48,982 bases of DNA from Caballeronia sordidicola (lineage in GTDB: Bacteria > Pseudomonadota > Gammaproteobacteria > Burkholderiales > Burkholderiaceae), in contig NZ_JNFG01000042.1 of NCBI RefSeq assembly GCF_000729995.1, positions 1 to 48,982 on the forward strand. Direction: 5' to 3'. Both the position numbers and the translations under genes were made by a program. Shown here in pieces: positions 1-8,957 of this stretch. Numbering within the stretch: position 1 is the first letter of the stretch; each line of letters opens with the position of its first letter. The notes under the pieces are model-generated. The model ran no database searches. It had not been told where the DNA came from and saw only the letters and a list, made by a program, of their open reading frames with translations.

Positions 1-2
1 TG

Positions 3-263
3 GAAGACGAACAAGGCAAGAGCGTGGGTGTGGTCGGTCAGGACAGCAGAATATTTGCGCGTGGACTGGAAGACCAGGGTGCGCTGACGGTTAAATGGGG
101 CAGTGGTCCGGTTGAACAATGCCGGATCGCTTATACGCTGCCGAAGAAAGATGCGAAGGCTTATAACCCCGGGTATTTGTCGCTGCAGTCGCATTGCGTG
201 CCGGGGAGTGAAACGGTGGCGGGTGCGAACAACGCAGCGACGCCGGCGACTGTTGCACGATAG
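3..263 (+). CDS. Fimbrial outer-membrane usher, C-terminal fragment
   Basis: This is the end of a gene that starts before the window. The reading frame is open from base 3 to a TAG at 261-263, giving about 86 residues. The order VGQ, then a short strand ending in RGL, then KWG, then a Cys followed by Tyr-x-Leu-Pro and a late Cys is the pattern of the usher C-terminal (PapC/FimD-like) domain. That domain gates the pore and receives chaperone-subunit complexes. The two cysteines (in EQCRIAY and SHCVPG) probably form the conserved disulfide. The next gene, 128 bp downstream on the same strand, is a pilin-fold tip subunit, as expected for a chaperone-usher locus. The chaperone and major pilin genes would lie upstream, outside the window. 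Identification rests on the short domain pattern alone. Confidence 0.8.
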   Translation, partial: EDEQGKSVGVVGQDSRIFARGLEDQGALTVKWGSGPVEQCRIAYTLPKKDAKAYNPGYLSLQSHCVPGSETVAGANNAATPATVAR

Positions 264-391
264 GCGGTGGCATGGATCCTAAGGCAAGGTAGTCGAAGTG
301 ACATATCGCTGGCGATAAACGCGGACTTTATGAATTTCGACGTTCCGCGTAGTTGAACGTGTTGAATGGTCTTATTTCAGGAGCTTGTTTT

Positions 392-1438
392 ATGATGAAA
401 AAACTCTCTGCAATGTTGCTGCTTTTGTTGCCAATGGTCTTTGGCATTTCGAACGCGCAGGCTGCCGACGCCATATTGTGCACGCCACTATCGGGTCTGA
501 ACTTTAGTCCCGCTGTCGGCTCGCAGCTTTTCCCGCGCGATGCTCCTGTGGGAACCACCAGCGCACCCTTTTCCACGCTTCTGAACGTAAGTTGCACAAC
601 GGATCCGGTGGCAAATCTCTCCCTCTCTATCCAGATAGGCACATACGACGGGGTCCTTGTTCCAGGGCAGACAGCCTATTTTCAAACCGACGTGGCCGGC
701 ATTGGTGTTCGATACATCTACGAGAGTGGCGACGGCACTTCGACATGCAAGCCGTATATCGGTAACTTCCCAGCCGAAGTGCTGTCGACTCGCCGAAATG
801 TCGTTTGCTCAATTAAATCGGCGTCGGCCGGCACACTCAAAACCTTTGCGCTCAAAGTGTCGGCAATTTTCATGAAGACATCCAGCGGCCCTACTGGAAC
901 TCTCTCAAAAATTCCCACTGTTTATAACGAAGTCTATTACGATAATTCAAAAAACTTGACGATATGGGCTAACGGTTTCTCGGGTGTTGCAACCGGCACA
1001 TTCGCCGTTGCGGCCTGCACTGTCACGACATCTTCCATAGCCGTGACCATGCCGAAGACCTACACCTACCGATTGCCGAATGTCGGATCAACCGATGGTG
1101 AAACGAGCCTGAACATAGGCCTGAACTGCGACCCGGGCACCAAGGTGTACACCACGCTAACGGACGTGAGCACGCCAGAGAACACGACGACAACGCTGTC
1201 GCTCAGTCCGGACTCGACTGCGCAAGGTATCGGCTATCAAATTCTTTATAACGCGACGCCCGTCAAGTTCGGCGTTGACTCATCGGTACCGGGAAACCCG
1301 GGTCAGTTTGTGTTGACGCCCGCGCCAACCACGGGCGGCGTGCTTAGCGTTCCGCTAACCGCCCGGTACATCCGCACGGGCAAGATCGGCAGCGGATCGG
1401 TGAATGCAAAAGCGACCTTCACCATGTCGTATCAGTAG
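392..1438 (+). CDS. Fimbrial tip adhesin / pilin-fold protein
   Basis: A 348-residue secreted protein. I chose the ATG at 392 because an AGGAG Shine-Dalgarno lies 8 bases upstream (379-383). Starting there gives a standard signal peptide (two Met, two Lys, Leu-rich core, likely cleavage after NAQA). The mature part has two halves. An N-terminal region of about 190 residues has several Cys and could be the receptor-binding lectin-like domain. The C-terminal region from about residue 205 starts with a Cys strand and ends in a beta-strand with a penultimate Tyr (TFTMSYQ), as in subunits donated to a chaperone and usher. This two-domain layout and its position after the usher suggest the FimH-like tip subunit. 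The receptor cannot be read from the sequence. A minor pilin is the alternative. Confidence 0.72.
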   Translation: MMKKLSAMLLLLLPMVFGISNAQAADAILCTPLSGLNFSPAVGSQLFPRDAPVGTTSAPFSTLLNVSCTTDPVANLSLSIQIGTYDGVLVPGQTAYFQTDVAGIGVRYIYESGDGTSTCKPYIGNFPAEVLSTRRNVVCSIKSASAGTLKTFALKVSAIFMKTSSGPTGTLSKIPTVYNEVYYDNSKNLTIWANGFSGVATGTFAVAACTVTTSSIAVTMPKTYTYRLPNVGSTDGETSLNIGLNCDPGTKVYTTLTDVSTPENTTTTLSLSPDSTAQGIGYQILYNATPVKFGVDSSVPGNPGQFVLTPAPTTGGVLSVPLTARYIRTGKIGSGSVNAKATFTMSYQ

Positions 1439-1555
1439 GTAATATGAGCGCGACAAGGTCGATCACCAAGCCGGCGGAGCGAAGCAACGGGGTATCGCGC
1501 AACGATGCCGTTGGAAGCGCCGCGCGCGATGATCGTCGCCTCGTCGCGCTTTGCC

Positions 1556-2362
1556 TTACCGCGGCAACGCCGAGCCCGATCCCGCCGCTGCCGGTAACAA
1601 CGCATCGCTATCGTCTTTAAGTTTGACGCCCGTCAGCTTCAAACGCGTCGCTTCTGTCAGCAAATAATGCAGCTTGAACGCGGCGGGATCGTAGGCAAGA
1701 CCTTCGGGCCGCACGTTCGAAATGCAGTTGCGCTCTGCATCGCTTTTGCCAATGCGCGGCTCATACGTCAGGTAGATGCCGAGACTGTCGGGCGAACTCA
1801 AACCCGGCCGTTCGCCAATCAGCATCACCACGATCCGCGCCCGCAAAAGCTCACCGATACCATCGCCGAGCGCGACCCGTGCCTGCCGTGCGATGACTAT
1901 CGGACCGATACTCAGGCCTACCAGCTTCGAGCGCATCCGTTCGAGCAATGGCACGGCATGACGTGCTGCCGCGTAGGCCGACAGACCATCGGCGACCACG
2001 AATACCACATCGAACGCACCGGGTGAGGCGGCCGCGTAATCGCGCAAGCGCGCTGCACTTTCACCGTTCAACTTTCTCCCCAGATCGGGGCGTCGCAGAT
2101 AATGCTCCCGATCGGGGGCGGCGCTTTCCACGTCGAGCGTATCGAAGCCGGACGCACGTAAAGACGCATGCAGCGCGGCCACATCGAGCGGTTGATGCAC
2201 AGCGTCGCGCGCTTGCGCATGCGATAGCTCAAATGCCAGCAGCGGTGCCGTCGGCAGGCTGCTGCCCGCTCGTCCCAGCGCAATGCGTGCATTCGTGAAG
2301 CGGCGCAACGCGTCCCACGGATTGGCATCGACGGAAGAGGGAGGATCGTCGAATTCAGTCAT
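1556..2362 (-). CDS. eutC: Ethanolamine ammonia-lyase small (light) subunit
   Basis: EutC pairs with EutB to form the adenosylcobalamin-dependent lyase that converts ethanolamine to acetaldehyde and ammonia. The 268-residue product has the family's length and landmarks: an N-terminal TNARIALGRAG stretch, an SHAQARDAV segment, LRRPDLGR, VVFVVADGLSA, and RPGLSSPDSLGIYLTYEP with a following Cys. The start at 2362 is preferred because its ATG overlaps the eutB stop (TGATG), a coupling typical of this pair. An in-frame ATG 15 bases earlier, inside eutB, is possible. The gene ends the operon. No eut microcompartment shell, aldehyde dehydrogenase or transporter gene is visible within the window, so this is the short, cytosolic type of ethanolamine pathway. 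Confidence 0.95.
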   Translation of the reverse strand: MTEFDDPPSSVDANPWDALRRFTNARIALGRAGSSLPTAPLLAFELSHAQARDAVHQPLDVAALHASLRASGFDTLDVESAAPDREHYLRRPDLGRKLNGESAARLRDYAAASPGAFDVVFVVADGLSAYAAARHAVPLLERMRSKLVGLSIGPIVIARQARVALGDGIGELLRARIVVMLIGERPGLSSPDSLGIYLTYEPRIGKSDAERNCISNVRPEGLAYDPAAFKLHYLLTEATRLKLTGVKLKDDSDALLPAAAGSGSALPR

Positions 2363-3741
2363 CAGGCGCTCATCCATTCAAGCAGCGGTTGTGATGCGGA
2401 CTGGTTCAGCAACATGCCACGCGGACCGACAATTCGCATCGACTCAAGCCATGCTTCGAACTCCGGCGCGCGCCGCAAGCCGAGCACATTGCGAACATAC
2501 AGCGCGTCGTGGAATGACGTGCTTTGATAATTGAGCATGACGTCATCGGAGCCGGGAATGCCCATGATGAAATTGACATTGGCCACGCCCAGCAGCGTGA
2601 GCAGGGTGTCCATATCGTCCTGATCGGCTTCAGCGTGATTCGTGTAGCAGATGTCGCAACCCATGGGGACGCCGAGCAGCTTGCCGCAGAAGTGATCTTC
2701 CAGTCCGGCGCGAATGATCTGCCGGCCGTCATATAAATACTCGGGCCCGATGAAACCGACCACCGTGTTCACCAGCAGCGGGCTGAACTTGCGCGCGACC
2801 GCGTAAGCGCGCACTTCGCAGGTTTGCTGATCGACGCCGTGATGCGCGTCGGCGGACAACTCGCTGCCCTGGCCGGTTTCGAAATACATCAGGTCGTTGC
2901 CAACGGTGCCGCGTTTCAGCGACAACCCCGCTTCGTGCGCTTCCTGAAGCAGCGCCAGCGAGACGCCAAAACTGCTGTTCGCTTTCTCGGTGCCCGCAAT
3001 CGACTGGAACACGAGATCGACCGGCGCGCCTTTCTCGATTGCAGCAATCGTGTTGGTCACATGCGTGAGCACGCATGATTGCGTCGGGACTTCATAGCGC
3101 CGCCGGAAGTCGTCGATCATCAGGAGCAGCGTTGTGATTGCACTCAACGAATCCGACGCCGGATTGATACCGATCATCGCATCGCCGCAGCCGTACATGA
3201 GGCCGTCGAGCATCGATGCCGCAATGCCCTTGACATCGTCGGTCGGATGATTCGGCTGCAAGCGCACCGACATATGTCCAGGCAAGCCGATCGTATTGCG
3301 AAAGCGCGTGATGACCGGCCGTTTTTTCGCGACGAGGATCAGGTCCTGGTTGCGCATGAGCTTCGATACGGCCGCGACCATCTCGGGTGTCAGTCCCGCC
3401 GTCACGCGGCTCAGCGCGGCTGAATCGGTGGTGTCTGCCAGCAGCCAGTTGCGGAAATCGCCTACGGTGAGATGCGAAATATCGGCGAAAGCTTGGGAGG
3501 AGTGGTCATCGATAATAAGGCGCGTGACCTCGTCGCTCTCATACGGGATCACGGCTTCGTTGAGGAAAGTGCGCAACGGCACTTGCGCCAGCGCCATCTT
3601 CGCCGCCACGCGTTCTTCTTCTGTGTCGGCTGTTACGCCAGCCAACTGGTCGCCGGAACGCAGCGGGCTGGCTTTTGCCAGCAACGTCTTCAGGTCGTCG
3701 AAACGGTATGTCCGCAAACCGATGGTTTCGTTATAGCTCAT
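2362..3741 (-). CDS. eutB: Ethanolamine ammonia-lyase large (heavy) subunit
   Basis: The catalytic subunit of ethanolamine ammonia-lyase, 459 residues, close to the usual 450-460. It carries the substrate-site motif GCGDAMIGINPASDS about midway and the conserved DHHSSQAFADISHLT and GSELSADAHHGVDQQT regions, as expected of the EutB TIM barrel that binds coenzyme B12 together with EutC. The start at 3741 (MSYNETIG) has AAGGAT seven bases upstream. The frame stays open far upstream to about 4320, but that part runs antisense through mnmH and is not coding. eutC follows with a one-base overlap. The 235-bp gap to the divergent mnmH gene must hold promoters for both sides; I see no cobalamin riboswitch in it. 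Confidence 0.96.
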   Translation of the reverse strand: MSYNETIGLRTYRFDDLKTLLAKASPLRSGDQLAGVTADTEEERVAAKMALAQVPLRTFLNEAVIPYESDEVTRLIIDDHSSQAFADISHLTVGDFRNWLLADTTDSAALSRVTAGLTPEMVAAVSKLMRNQDLILVAKKRPVITRFRNTIGLPGHMSVRLQPNHPTDDVKGIAASMLDGLMYGCGDAMIGINPASDSLSAITTLLLMIDDFRRRYEVPTQSCVLTHVTNTIAAIEKGAPVDLVFQSIAGTEKANSSFGVSLALLQEAHEAGLSLKRGTVGNDLMYFETGQGSELSADAHHGVDQQTCEVRAYAVARKFSPLLVNTVVGFIGPEYLYDGRQIIRAGLEDHFCGKLLGVPMGCDICYTNHAEADQDDMDTLLTLLGVANVNFIMGIPGSDDVMLNYQSTSFHDALYVRNVLGLRRAPEFEAWLESMRIVGPRGMLLNQSASQPLLEWMSA

Positions 3742-3976
3742 TGCGTAATCCTTGTTCCAAGGCTTCTCCAGGCACTTATTCGCGCTCGCCGGCCGGCCAG
3801 CGCTAAGGCATCCGGCAAGCGTCGTGCGCAGGTTGAGCCGCATTCTTCGCTGACGACCAGAGCCTGTGGTCGATGCAGGCGTTAACCCGAAGTATGCGGT
3901 GAAATAATTAACGGCCAAAAATGCGGACCCGGTAATTTGAACGGGGCAGACCGAGTGTCCATGTCGGATCTCCAAT

Positions 3977-5155
3977 ATGGACCGCACGCCGGGCGCACCG
4001 TTACCGGACTTTCCGCATGCGATAATCTGGCTCTCCCAACCGGGCACTTTTGCGCGCCACACCTTGAAAAACCTGCTTGTTTCCCTCGATCGCCTGGCTG
4101 ATTTCGATGAAATAATCGACGTCCGCACGCCGCTCGAATTCGCGGAAGACCACATCCCTGGCGCGCTAAACGCCCCCGTGCTGAGCAACGACGAGCGAGT
4201 GCTGGTCGGTACGATGTACAAGCAGGTGTCGCCGTTCGAGGCGTCCCGCGTCGGCGCGGCGCTGGTCGCGCGCAATATCGCGCAGCACCTCGATACGATC
4301 TTTGCCGATCGACCGCGCAACTGGCGCCCGCTGATTTATTGCTGGCGCGGCGGTACCCGGTCCGGTTCCGTCACCACAATGTTCAGCATGATCGGCTGGC
4401 AGGCGCGGCAGCTGGAGGGCGGGTATAAGACCTATCGTCGCTCGACGCTCGATACGCTCGATCATTTGCCGACCACGTTCCGGTATATCGTGCTCACCGG
4501 CCCCACCGGCAGCGGCAAGACGCGTCTGCTGCACGCATTGCACGAAGCTGGTGCGCAGACGTTGGACCTGGAACAACTGGCGGCACATCGCGGCTCCCTG
4601 CTTGGTGCGTTGCCGGGTGAGCAGCAACCATCGCAGAAATGGTTCGACACGCTGCTGGCCTGCGCGTTGCGCAGCTTCGATCCGACCCGGCCGGTATTTA
4701 TCGAGGCGGAGAGCCGGCGGATCGGCGCGATCTCTTTGCCGCTCGCGTTGCTGGACACGTTTCACCGCGGCGCGTGTGTCGAGGTTGAAGCAAGCCGCGA
4801 CGATCGCGCCACGTTCCTGCTGCATGACTACGCGCATCTTTTCCAACATCCGGAATCGTTCAAGCAGCAACTGTCGCGACTCATCGGGCTGCATAGCCGC
4901 GAGCGGGTGAGCGTCTGGCATGCATTAATCGATGAAGGCCGTAGGGCGGAGCTGGCCCGTGAACTGATCGACTTGCACTACGATCCGGCCTATTTACGGA
5001 GCAGCCGCCAGAATTTCAGCGAATTGCCGCACGCCACGCACATGGTGTTCCGGCCGAACGACGCCGATGTGGTCGAGCAGGCAAGGGCGCTGCTGGCACG
5101 GCTCGACACCGCGCAGCAGGCCCAGATCGAAAGGCCGCCGATCGCGTCGGCCTGA
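3977..5155 (+). CDS. mnmH: tRNA 2-selenouridine synthase
   Basis: MnmH (SelU/YbbB) replaces sulfur by selenium in 2-thiouridine at the wobble position of certain tRNAs, using selenophosphate. The N-terminal rhodanese domain (about residues 38-150) includes DEIIDVRTPLEFAEDHIPGA and the active-site segment YCWRGG with Cys122. A P-loop GPTGSGKT follows at about 175-182, as in the two-domain family. The ATG at 3977 gives 392 residues but adds about 29 N-terminal residues that do not look like the family. The usual MKNLLVSLDRL start corresponds to a TTG at 4064, so the true start is uncertain. selD, which supplies selenophosphate, is not in this window. A permease gene follows after only 33 bp. 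Confidence 0.93.
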   Translation: MDRTPGAPLPDFPHAIIWLSQPGTFARHTLKNLLVSLDRLADFDEIIDVRTPLEFAEDHIPGALNAPVLSNDERVLVGTMYKQVSPFEASRVGAALVARNIAQHLDTIFADRPRNWRPLIYCWRGGTRSGSVTTMFSMIGWQARQLEGGYKTYRRSTLDTLDHLPTTFRYIVLTGPTGSGKTRLLHALHEAGAQTLDLEQLAAHRGSLLGALPGEQQPSQKWFDTLLACALRSFDPTRPVFIEAESRRIGAISLPLALLDTFHRGACVEVEASRDDRATFLLHDYAHLFQHPESFKQQLSRLIGLHSRERVSVWHALIDEGRRAELARELIDLHYDPAYLRSSRQNFSELPHATHMVFRPNDADVVEQARALLARLDTAQQAQIERPPIASA

Positions 5156-5188
5156 CGCCGGTTCATTCCAATACAAGCCACCAAGACC

Positions 5189-6244
5189 ATGCAATCCACA
5201 CTTCGACAACCACGCGTCGCACTCGGCTGGATCACGTTTTTGCTGATCGCGGTCGTGGGTTTGTTCTACGTCAAATGGTTTCCTTACTACAACCGTGCGT
5301 TCGTGGCGGCCAGTCAGCATTCCATCGGTAAATCAATCCTGATGGGGACCGCCGCGAGCGCGCCGGCGCCGTCGTGGCATGCTGCTCTCGACTACGCCAT
5401 CGCCTATGGCAAGGCGATCTGGCAGGCAATGGTCCTGGGGCTTCTGCTCGGCTCGGCGGTGCAAGCGCTGATTCCGCCGCAATGGGTGGCGCGCGCGCTT
5501 GGCAAGAGCGGCTTCGGCAGTGTGGTGAACGGCGGCCTGATGTCGCTGCCGGGCATGATGTGCACCTGCTGCGCCGCGCCGGTCGTGGCCGGCCTGCGGG
5601 CGCGTCAGGCGGCGCCGGGAGCGGCTATCGCGTTCTGGCTCGGTAACACGGTGCTGAACCCGGCCACGCTGATTTTCATGGGCTTCGTGCTCGGCTGGCA
5701 ATGGATGGGATTGCGGCTCGCACTGGGAATCCTCATGGTGTTCGGCCTGGGTTACGCCGTGAACCGGATGGTGACGCCGAAGGAAGCCGAAGCGTCACGC
5801 GGCGAGATGGCGAAGCTGGTTACCGCCGAAGATCCTGGTACGGCGTTCACGCGCTGGATTCGCATCCTCGGGCGCATGACGATCCGGCTCGTGCCCGAAT
5901 ATATCTTGCTCGTGCTAGTGCTTGGTGCTGCGCGGGCGTGGTTGTTTCCGCACATTGGTCCGAATATCGACAATAGCGTGCTGTGGATTGTGGGCCTAGC
6001 TATCGCGGGCACGTTGTTCGTGATCCCGACAGCGGGCGAAGTGCCGATCATCCAGGCTATGTTGTCGCTCGGTATGTCGGTCGGTCCCGCAGGCGCGTTG
6101 CTGATGACGCTGCCGCCGGTCAGCTTGCCGTCGGTCGCCATGCTCGGCCGATCCTTTCCGCCGCGAGTGCTGACGTTCGTGGCGGTCGCGGTGGTCGGGT
6201 TCGGGGTGGCGGCGGGGGTGCTTGCGGTGGCGCTGGGGGTCTGA
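5189..6244 (+). CDS. ArsP/DUF318 (UPF0718) family permease
   Basis: A 351-residue membrane protein with about eight hydrophobic segments, starting with one near residues 12-30. The GGLMSLPGMMCTCCAAPVVAG block matches the signature of the ArsP_1/DUF318 permeases (PF03773). Here it holds three cysteines at about 125, 127 and 128. A second related half follows (GTLFVIPTAGEVPIIQAML, then LPPVSLPSVAML), fitting the internal duplication of the family. Characterised members export methylarsenite or other organoarsenicals, but most have no known substrate. No arsR, arsB or arsC lies nearby. The gene follows mnmH by 33 bp on the same strand and ends at a strong terminator (6288-6329), so the two are probably co-transcribed. 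A selenium-related role is a speculative possibility. Confidence 0.82.
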   Translation: MQSTLRQPRVALGWITFLLIAVVGLFYVKWFPYYNRAFVAASQHSIGKSILMGTAASAPAPSWHAALDYAIAYGKAIWQAMVLGLLLGSAVQALIPPQWVARALGKSGFGSVVNGGLMSLPGMMCTCCAAPVVAGLRARQAAPGAAIAFWLGNTVLNPATLIFMGFVLGWQWMGLRLALGILMVFGLGYAVNRMVTPKEAEASRGEMAKLVTAEDPGTAFTRWIRILGRMTIRLVPEYILLVLVLGAARAWLFPHIGPNIDNSVLWIVGLAIAGTLFVIPTAGEVPIIQAMLSLGMSVGPAGALLMTLPPVSLPSVAMLGRSFPPRVLTFVAVAVVGFGVAAGVLAVALGV

Positions 6245-6287
6245 CACACGCTGGTGATGCAGCAGTGTCTGCTGTTGCGTTATAAAC

Positions 6288-6329
6288 AAGGGGGCTGTTT
6301 TCAACTCGCGTTGGAAACGGCCCCTTTTT
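6288..6329 (+). terminator. Rho-independent terminator after the permease gene
   Basis: A hairpin with arms AAGGGG-CTGTTT and AAACGGCCCCTT (one bulge and one wobble) around a loop of about 14 bases runs straight into TTTTT. It sits between the permease stop and the convergent bd-oxidase operon, so it ends the mnmH-permease transcript. The T-tract is on the plus side. Confidence 0.75.
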
Positions 6330-6387
6330 CATAGACGTCAACTGCTCATCGTAGTTGGAGCACGTACTTCGATATCTTCGCCACGTT

Positions 6388-6546
6388 CTAATGCGCAGCC
6401 GCCTGGATCAGCAGCTTGAACGGCAGCGCTAGCAGCATTGCGCCACCCACGCCGACACACCAGAGCGCGACGAACCACAACGTGCTCTTGAGCCGCGAAC
6501 TCTTGCGGTGTTTGATATCGGTCTCAATGATAGTGATGTTCGCCAT
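6388..6546 (-). CDS. Small bd-oxidase subunit, DUF2474 family
   Basis: A 52-residue protein. It has a basic, polar N-terminal part (ETDIKHRKSSRLKS) followed by one transmembrane helix (TLWFVALWCVGVGGAMLLAL) and a short tail. This is the form of the DUF2474 (CioX/CydX-like) subunits found directly after cydB in cyanide-insensitive oxidase operons. Its ATG lies inside the end of cydB, overlapping by 23 bases in another frame, so translation is probably coupled. CydX-type subunits stabilise the haem site of bd oxidases; that function is inferred from family and position. The gene is short and easy to miss. Confidence 0.85.
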   Translation of the reverse strand: MANITIIETDIKHRKSSRLKSTLWFVALWCVGVGGAMLLALPFKLLIQAAAH

Positions 6547-7525
6547 GGCGCACCTTGCCGCGAAAAACCCAGTAACCCAGCGTCGTGTACGCGATGATCA
6601 CGGGCAAGATCACCGCCGCGCCAATGAGCGTGAACTTCTGGCTCGAGTGCGGAGCCGCGAGCTCCCAGAGCGACACGCCGGGGAAAATGGCATGGGGCGA
6701 AATGCTTGCCACCAGGCCGCTATAACCGAGCAGTACGAACGCCAGCGCCATCATGAACGGCTGCGTTTCGTGCCGTGAACGAATTGACCTGCGCATCAGC
6801 CATGCACACGCGACCACGAGCACAGGTACCGGCAGGAACCGATAGAACCACGGGGTATCGAACCAGCGCGTCGCAATGCCCGCGTCCTGCAGCGGTGTCC
6901 AGATACTGACGACCGCAATGGTCCCCAATTGCAGCAGCGTCAACGGCCAAACGATCCGATAAAAGCGGCGTTGCAGATCGCCTTCCGTCTTCGCGATCAA
7001 CCAGCAGCAGCCGAGCAGCGCATAGGTGACCACCAGCGCGAGTCCGGTGAACATGCTGAAGGGCGTGAACCACGTGAAGGCATCGCCGGAAAAACGTCCG
7101 TCCGCTACCGGAATGCCGTTAAGGAACGCACCGAGCGTCACGCCCTGGAAGAACGTCGCGCCAGCCGATCCGCCGATAAACGCAAGATCCCACATGTGCT
7201 TCGTGCGTGCCGCCTTCGAACGGATCTCGAACGTGACACCGCGAAAGATCAGGCAGACCAGCATGAACATCAACGGCAGGTAAAGCCCCGACAGCACGGT
7301 CGAATAGATCATCGGGAACGCGGCGAACAGGCCGGCGCCGCCCAGCACGAGCCAGGTTTCATTACCGTCCCAGACAGGCGCCACGGTATTCATCATGACG
7401 TCGCGATCGCGCTCCTCGGGGAAGAACGGAAACAGGATGCCGATGCCGAGATCGAAACCATCCAGTACTACATACATCAGCACGCCCAGCGCGATGATCG
7501 CGGCCCACGTCAGGGACAAGTCCAT
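6524..7525 (-). CDS. cydB: Cytochrome bd (cyanide-insensitive) ubiquinol oxidase subunit II
   Basis: Subunit II of a bd-type quinol oxidase, 333 residues and about eight or nine membrane helices. The first helix holds VLDGFDLGIGIL, and PVWDGNETWLVLGGAGLFAAFP follows, both strongly conserved in CydB/CioB. The start at 7525 (MDLSLTW) is just one base past the cydA stop, so the pair is tightly coupled. An in-frame extension further upstream falls inside cydA and is not real. The pairing with a short-loop CydA and a DUF2474 subunit points to the cyanide-insensitive (CioAB) branch, which reduces oxygen without pumping protons. Confidence 0.95.
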   Translation of the reverse strand: MDLSLTWAAIIALGVLMYVVLDGFDLGIGILFPFFPEERDRDVMMNTVAPVWDGNETWLVLGGAGLFAAFPMIYSTVLSGLYLPLMFMLVCLIFRGVTFEIRSKAARTKHMWDLAFIGGSAGATFFQGVTLGAFLNGIPVADGRFSGDAFTWFTPFSMFTGLALVVTYALLGCCWLIAKTEGDLQRRFYRIVWPLTLLQLGTIAVVSIWTPLQDAGIATRWFDTPWFYRFLPVPVLVVACAWLMRRSIRSRHETQPFMMALAFVLLGYSGLVASISPHAIFPGVSLWELAAPHSSQKFTLIGAAVILPVIIAYTTLGYWVFRGKVRHGEHHYH

Positions 7526-7526
7526 G

Positions 7527-8957
7527 TCAGGCTCCTTCGATTGAATGCGTCGCGGCGGACAGCGGCCTGCGCGCGGTGTGGTTGTCGTCGTCCATGCGGG
7601 GTGCGAGCGTGACTGTGCCGGGCAACGCCGGACCTGTTCGAAGCAGCTTGAGCAGGTAGTAGATGCCGGTACCGAACACAAGCGTATAAACAATCACGAA
7701 GATCAGCAGCGTCGTGCCCACTTGCTGCGCGGTGACCGGCGACACGGCCTGTGCCGTGCGCATCACGCCGTAGACAACCCATGGTTGACGTCCTGCTTCC
7801 GTCGTCACCCAGCCGGCCAGCAGCGAGATGAAGCCCGACGGTCCCATCACGAGCACGAAGCGTTGGAACATCTTCGATTCGAACAGCTTGTTTTTCCGCC
7901 GTAATGCGAAGCCGGCCACGCTCATCAGGATCATCAGTACGCCGAGCCCGGCCATGATCCGGAAGCTCCAGAACACGACGGTCGAATTCGGCCGATCCTC
8001 TTTCGGAAACGATTTGAGGCCACGGATTTCACCGTCCCAGCTATGCGTCAGGATCAGGCTGCCCAGGTGCGGAACGGAGACCGCATATTTGGTGGTTTCA
8101 GCTTCCATGTCCGGGATGCCGAAGAGGTTCAGTGCAGTGCCGCCTTTTTCCGTATCCCACAAGCCTTCAATCGCCGCGATCTTCGCCGGTTGATATTCGC
8201 GCGTGTTGAGACCGTGCTGGTCGCCGACCACAGCCTGAAGCGGGGTGAGCACCAGCAGCAGCCAGAGCGACATCGAAAACATCTTCTTGATGGCTGGATC
8301 CTTGCGTCCCTTCAGCAAGTGATAAGCGGCCGCTGCCGCCACCACGAGCGCCGCGACAATGAACGCAGCAATCGCCATGTGCGAAAGCCGGTACGGAAAC
8401 GACGGGTTGAAAATGATCTTGAACCAGCTCACCGGCACGACATGATCACCTTCGATACGAAACCCCTGCGGCGTCTGCATCCAGCTATTCGATGCAAGAA
8501 TCCAGAAGGTCGAGATCAGCGTGCCGATGGCCACCATCAGCGTGGCGCCGAAATGTGCTTTCGGTCCGACCTTGTTCCAGCCGAACAGCATGATGCCGAG
8601 AAATCCCGCTTCCAGGAAAAACGCGGTCATCACTTCATAGGCGAGCAGCGGGCCGGTAATCGGGCCGGCAAAGCTCGAGAAGCCGCCCCAGTTGGTGCCG
8701 AATTCGTAGCTCATCACGACACCGGAGACCACGCCCATGCCGAACGCGACGGCGAATACCTTCGACCAGAACAGGCATAACTCCTTGTAGACCGGCTTAC
8801 CGGTCTTAAGCCACATGCCTTCGAGCACGGCGATAAAACTCGCCAGGCCAATGCTGAGCGCCGGGAAAACGATGTGAAAAGAAACGGTGAAAGCGAACTG
8901 GATACGCGCTAGATCGAGCGCTTGCTGAGTGGCATGCATGACAGGTTGTGCATCCAT
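7527..8957 (-). CDS. cydA: Cytochrome bd (cyanide-insensitive) ubiquinol oxidase subunit I
   Basis: Subunit I carries the haems and quinol site of the bd oxidase in the inner membrane. The 476-residue product has RIQFAFTVSFH (haem-ligand His in the first helix), MSYEFGTNW, FLEAGFLGIMLFGW, SNSWMQTPQGF, FPYRLSHM with the second His, GDQHGL and, near the end, TEAGRQPW. The stretch after GDQHGLN is short compared with the E. coli long Q-loop form, fitting the CioA type. Two in-frame ATGs (8957 and 8939) are possible and neither has a good Shine-Dalgarno, so the exact start is uncertain. Expression may be tied to repeats in the 721-bp upstream region. Confidence 0.95.
   Translation of the reverse strand: MDAQPVMHATQQALDLARIQFAFTVSFHIVFPALSIGLASFIAVLEGMWLKTGKPVYKELCLFWSKVFAVAFGMGVVSGVVMSYEFGTNWGGFSSFAGPITGPLLAYEVMTAFFLEAGFLGIMLFGWNKVGPKAHFGATLMVAIGTLISTFWILASNSWMQTPQGFRIEGDHVVPVSWFKIIFNPSFPYRLSHMAIAAFIVAALVVAAAAAYHLLKGRKDPAIKKMFSMSLWLLLVLTPLQAVVGDQHGLNTREYQPAKIAAIEGLWDTEKGGTALNLFGIPDMEAETTKYAVSVPHLGSLILTHSWDGEIRGLKSFPKEDRPNSTVVFWSFRIMAGLGVLMILMSVAGFALRRKNKLFESKMFQRFVLVMGPSGFISLLAGWVTTEAGRQPWVVYGVMRTAQAVSPVTAQQVGTTLLIFVIVYTLVFGTGIYYLLKLLRTGPALPGTVTLAPRMDDDNHTARRPLSAATHSIEGA

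Noticed and set aside
304..317. TATCGC/GCGATA palindrome upstream of the adhesin
   Set aside because: Six pairs with a two-base centre are common by chance; no promoter or regulator supports it.
3742..4320. N-terminal extension of eutB
   Set aside because: The extra frame runs antisense through mnmH, and the family start with a ribosome site is at 3741.
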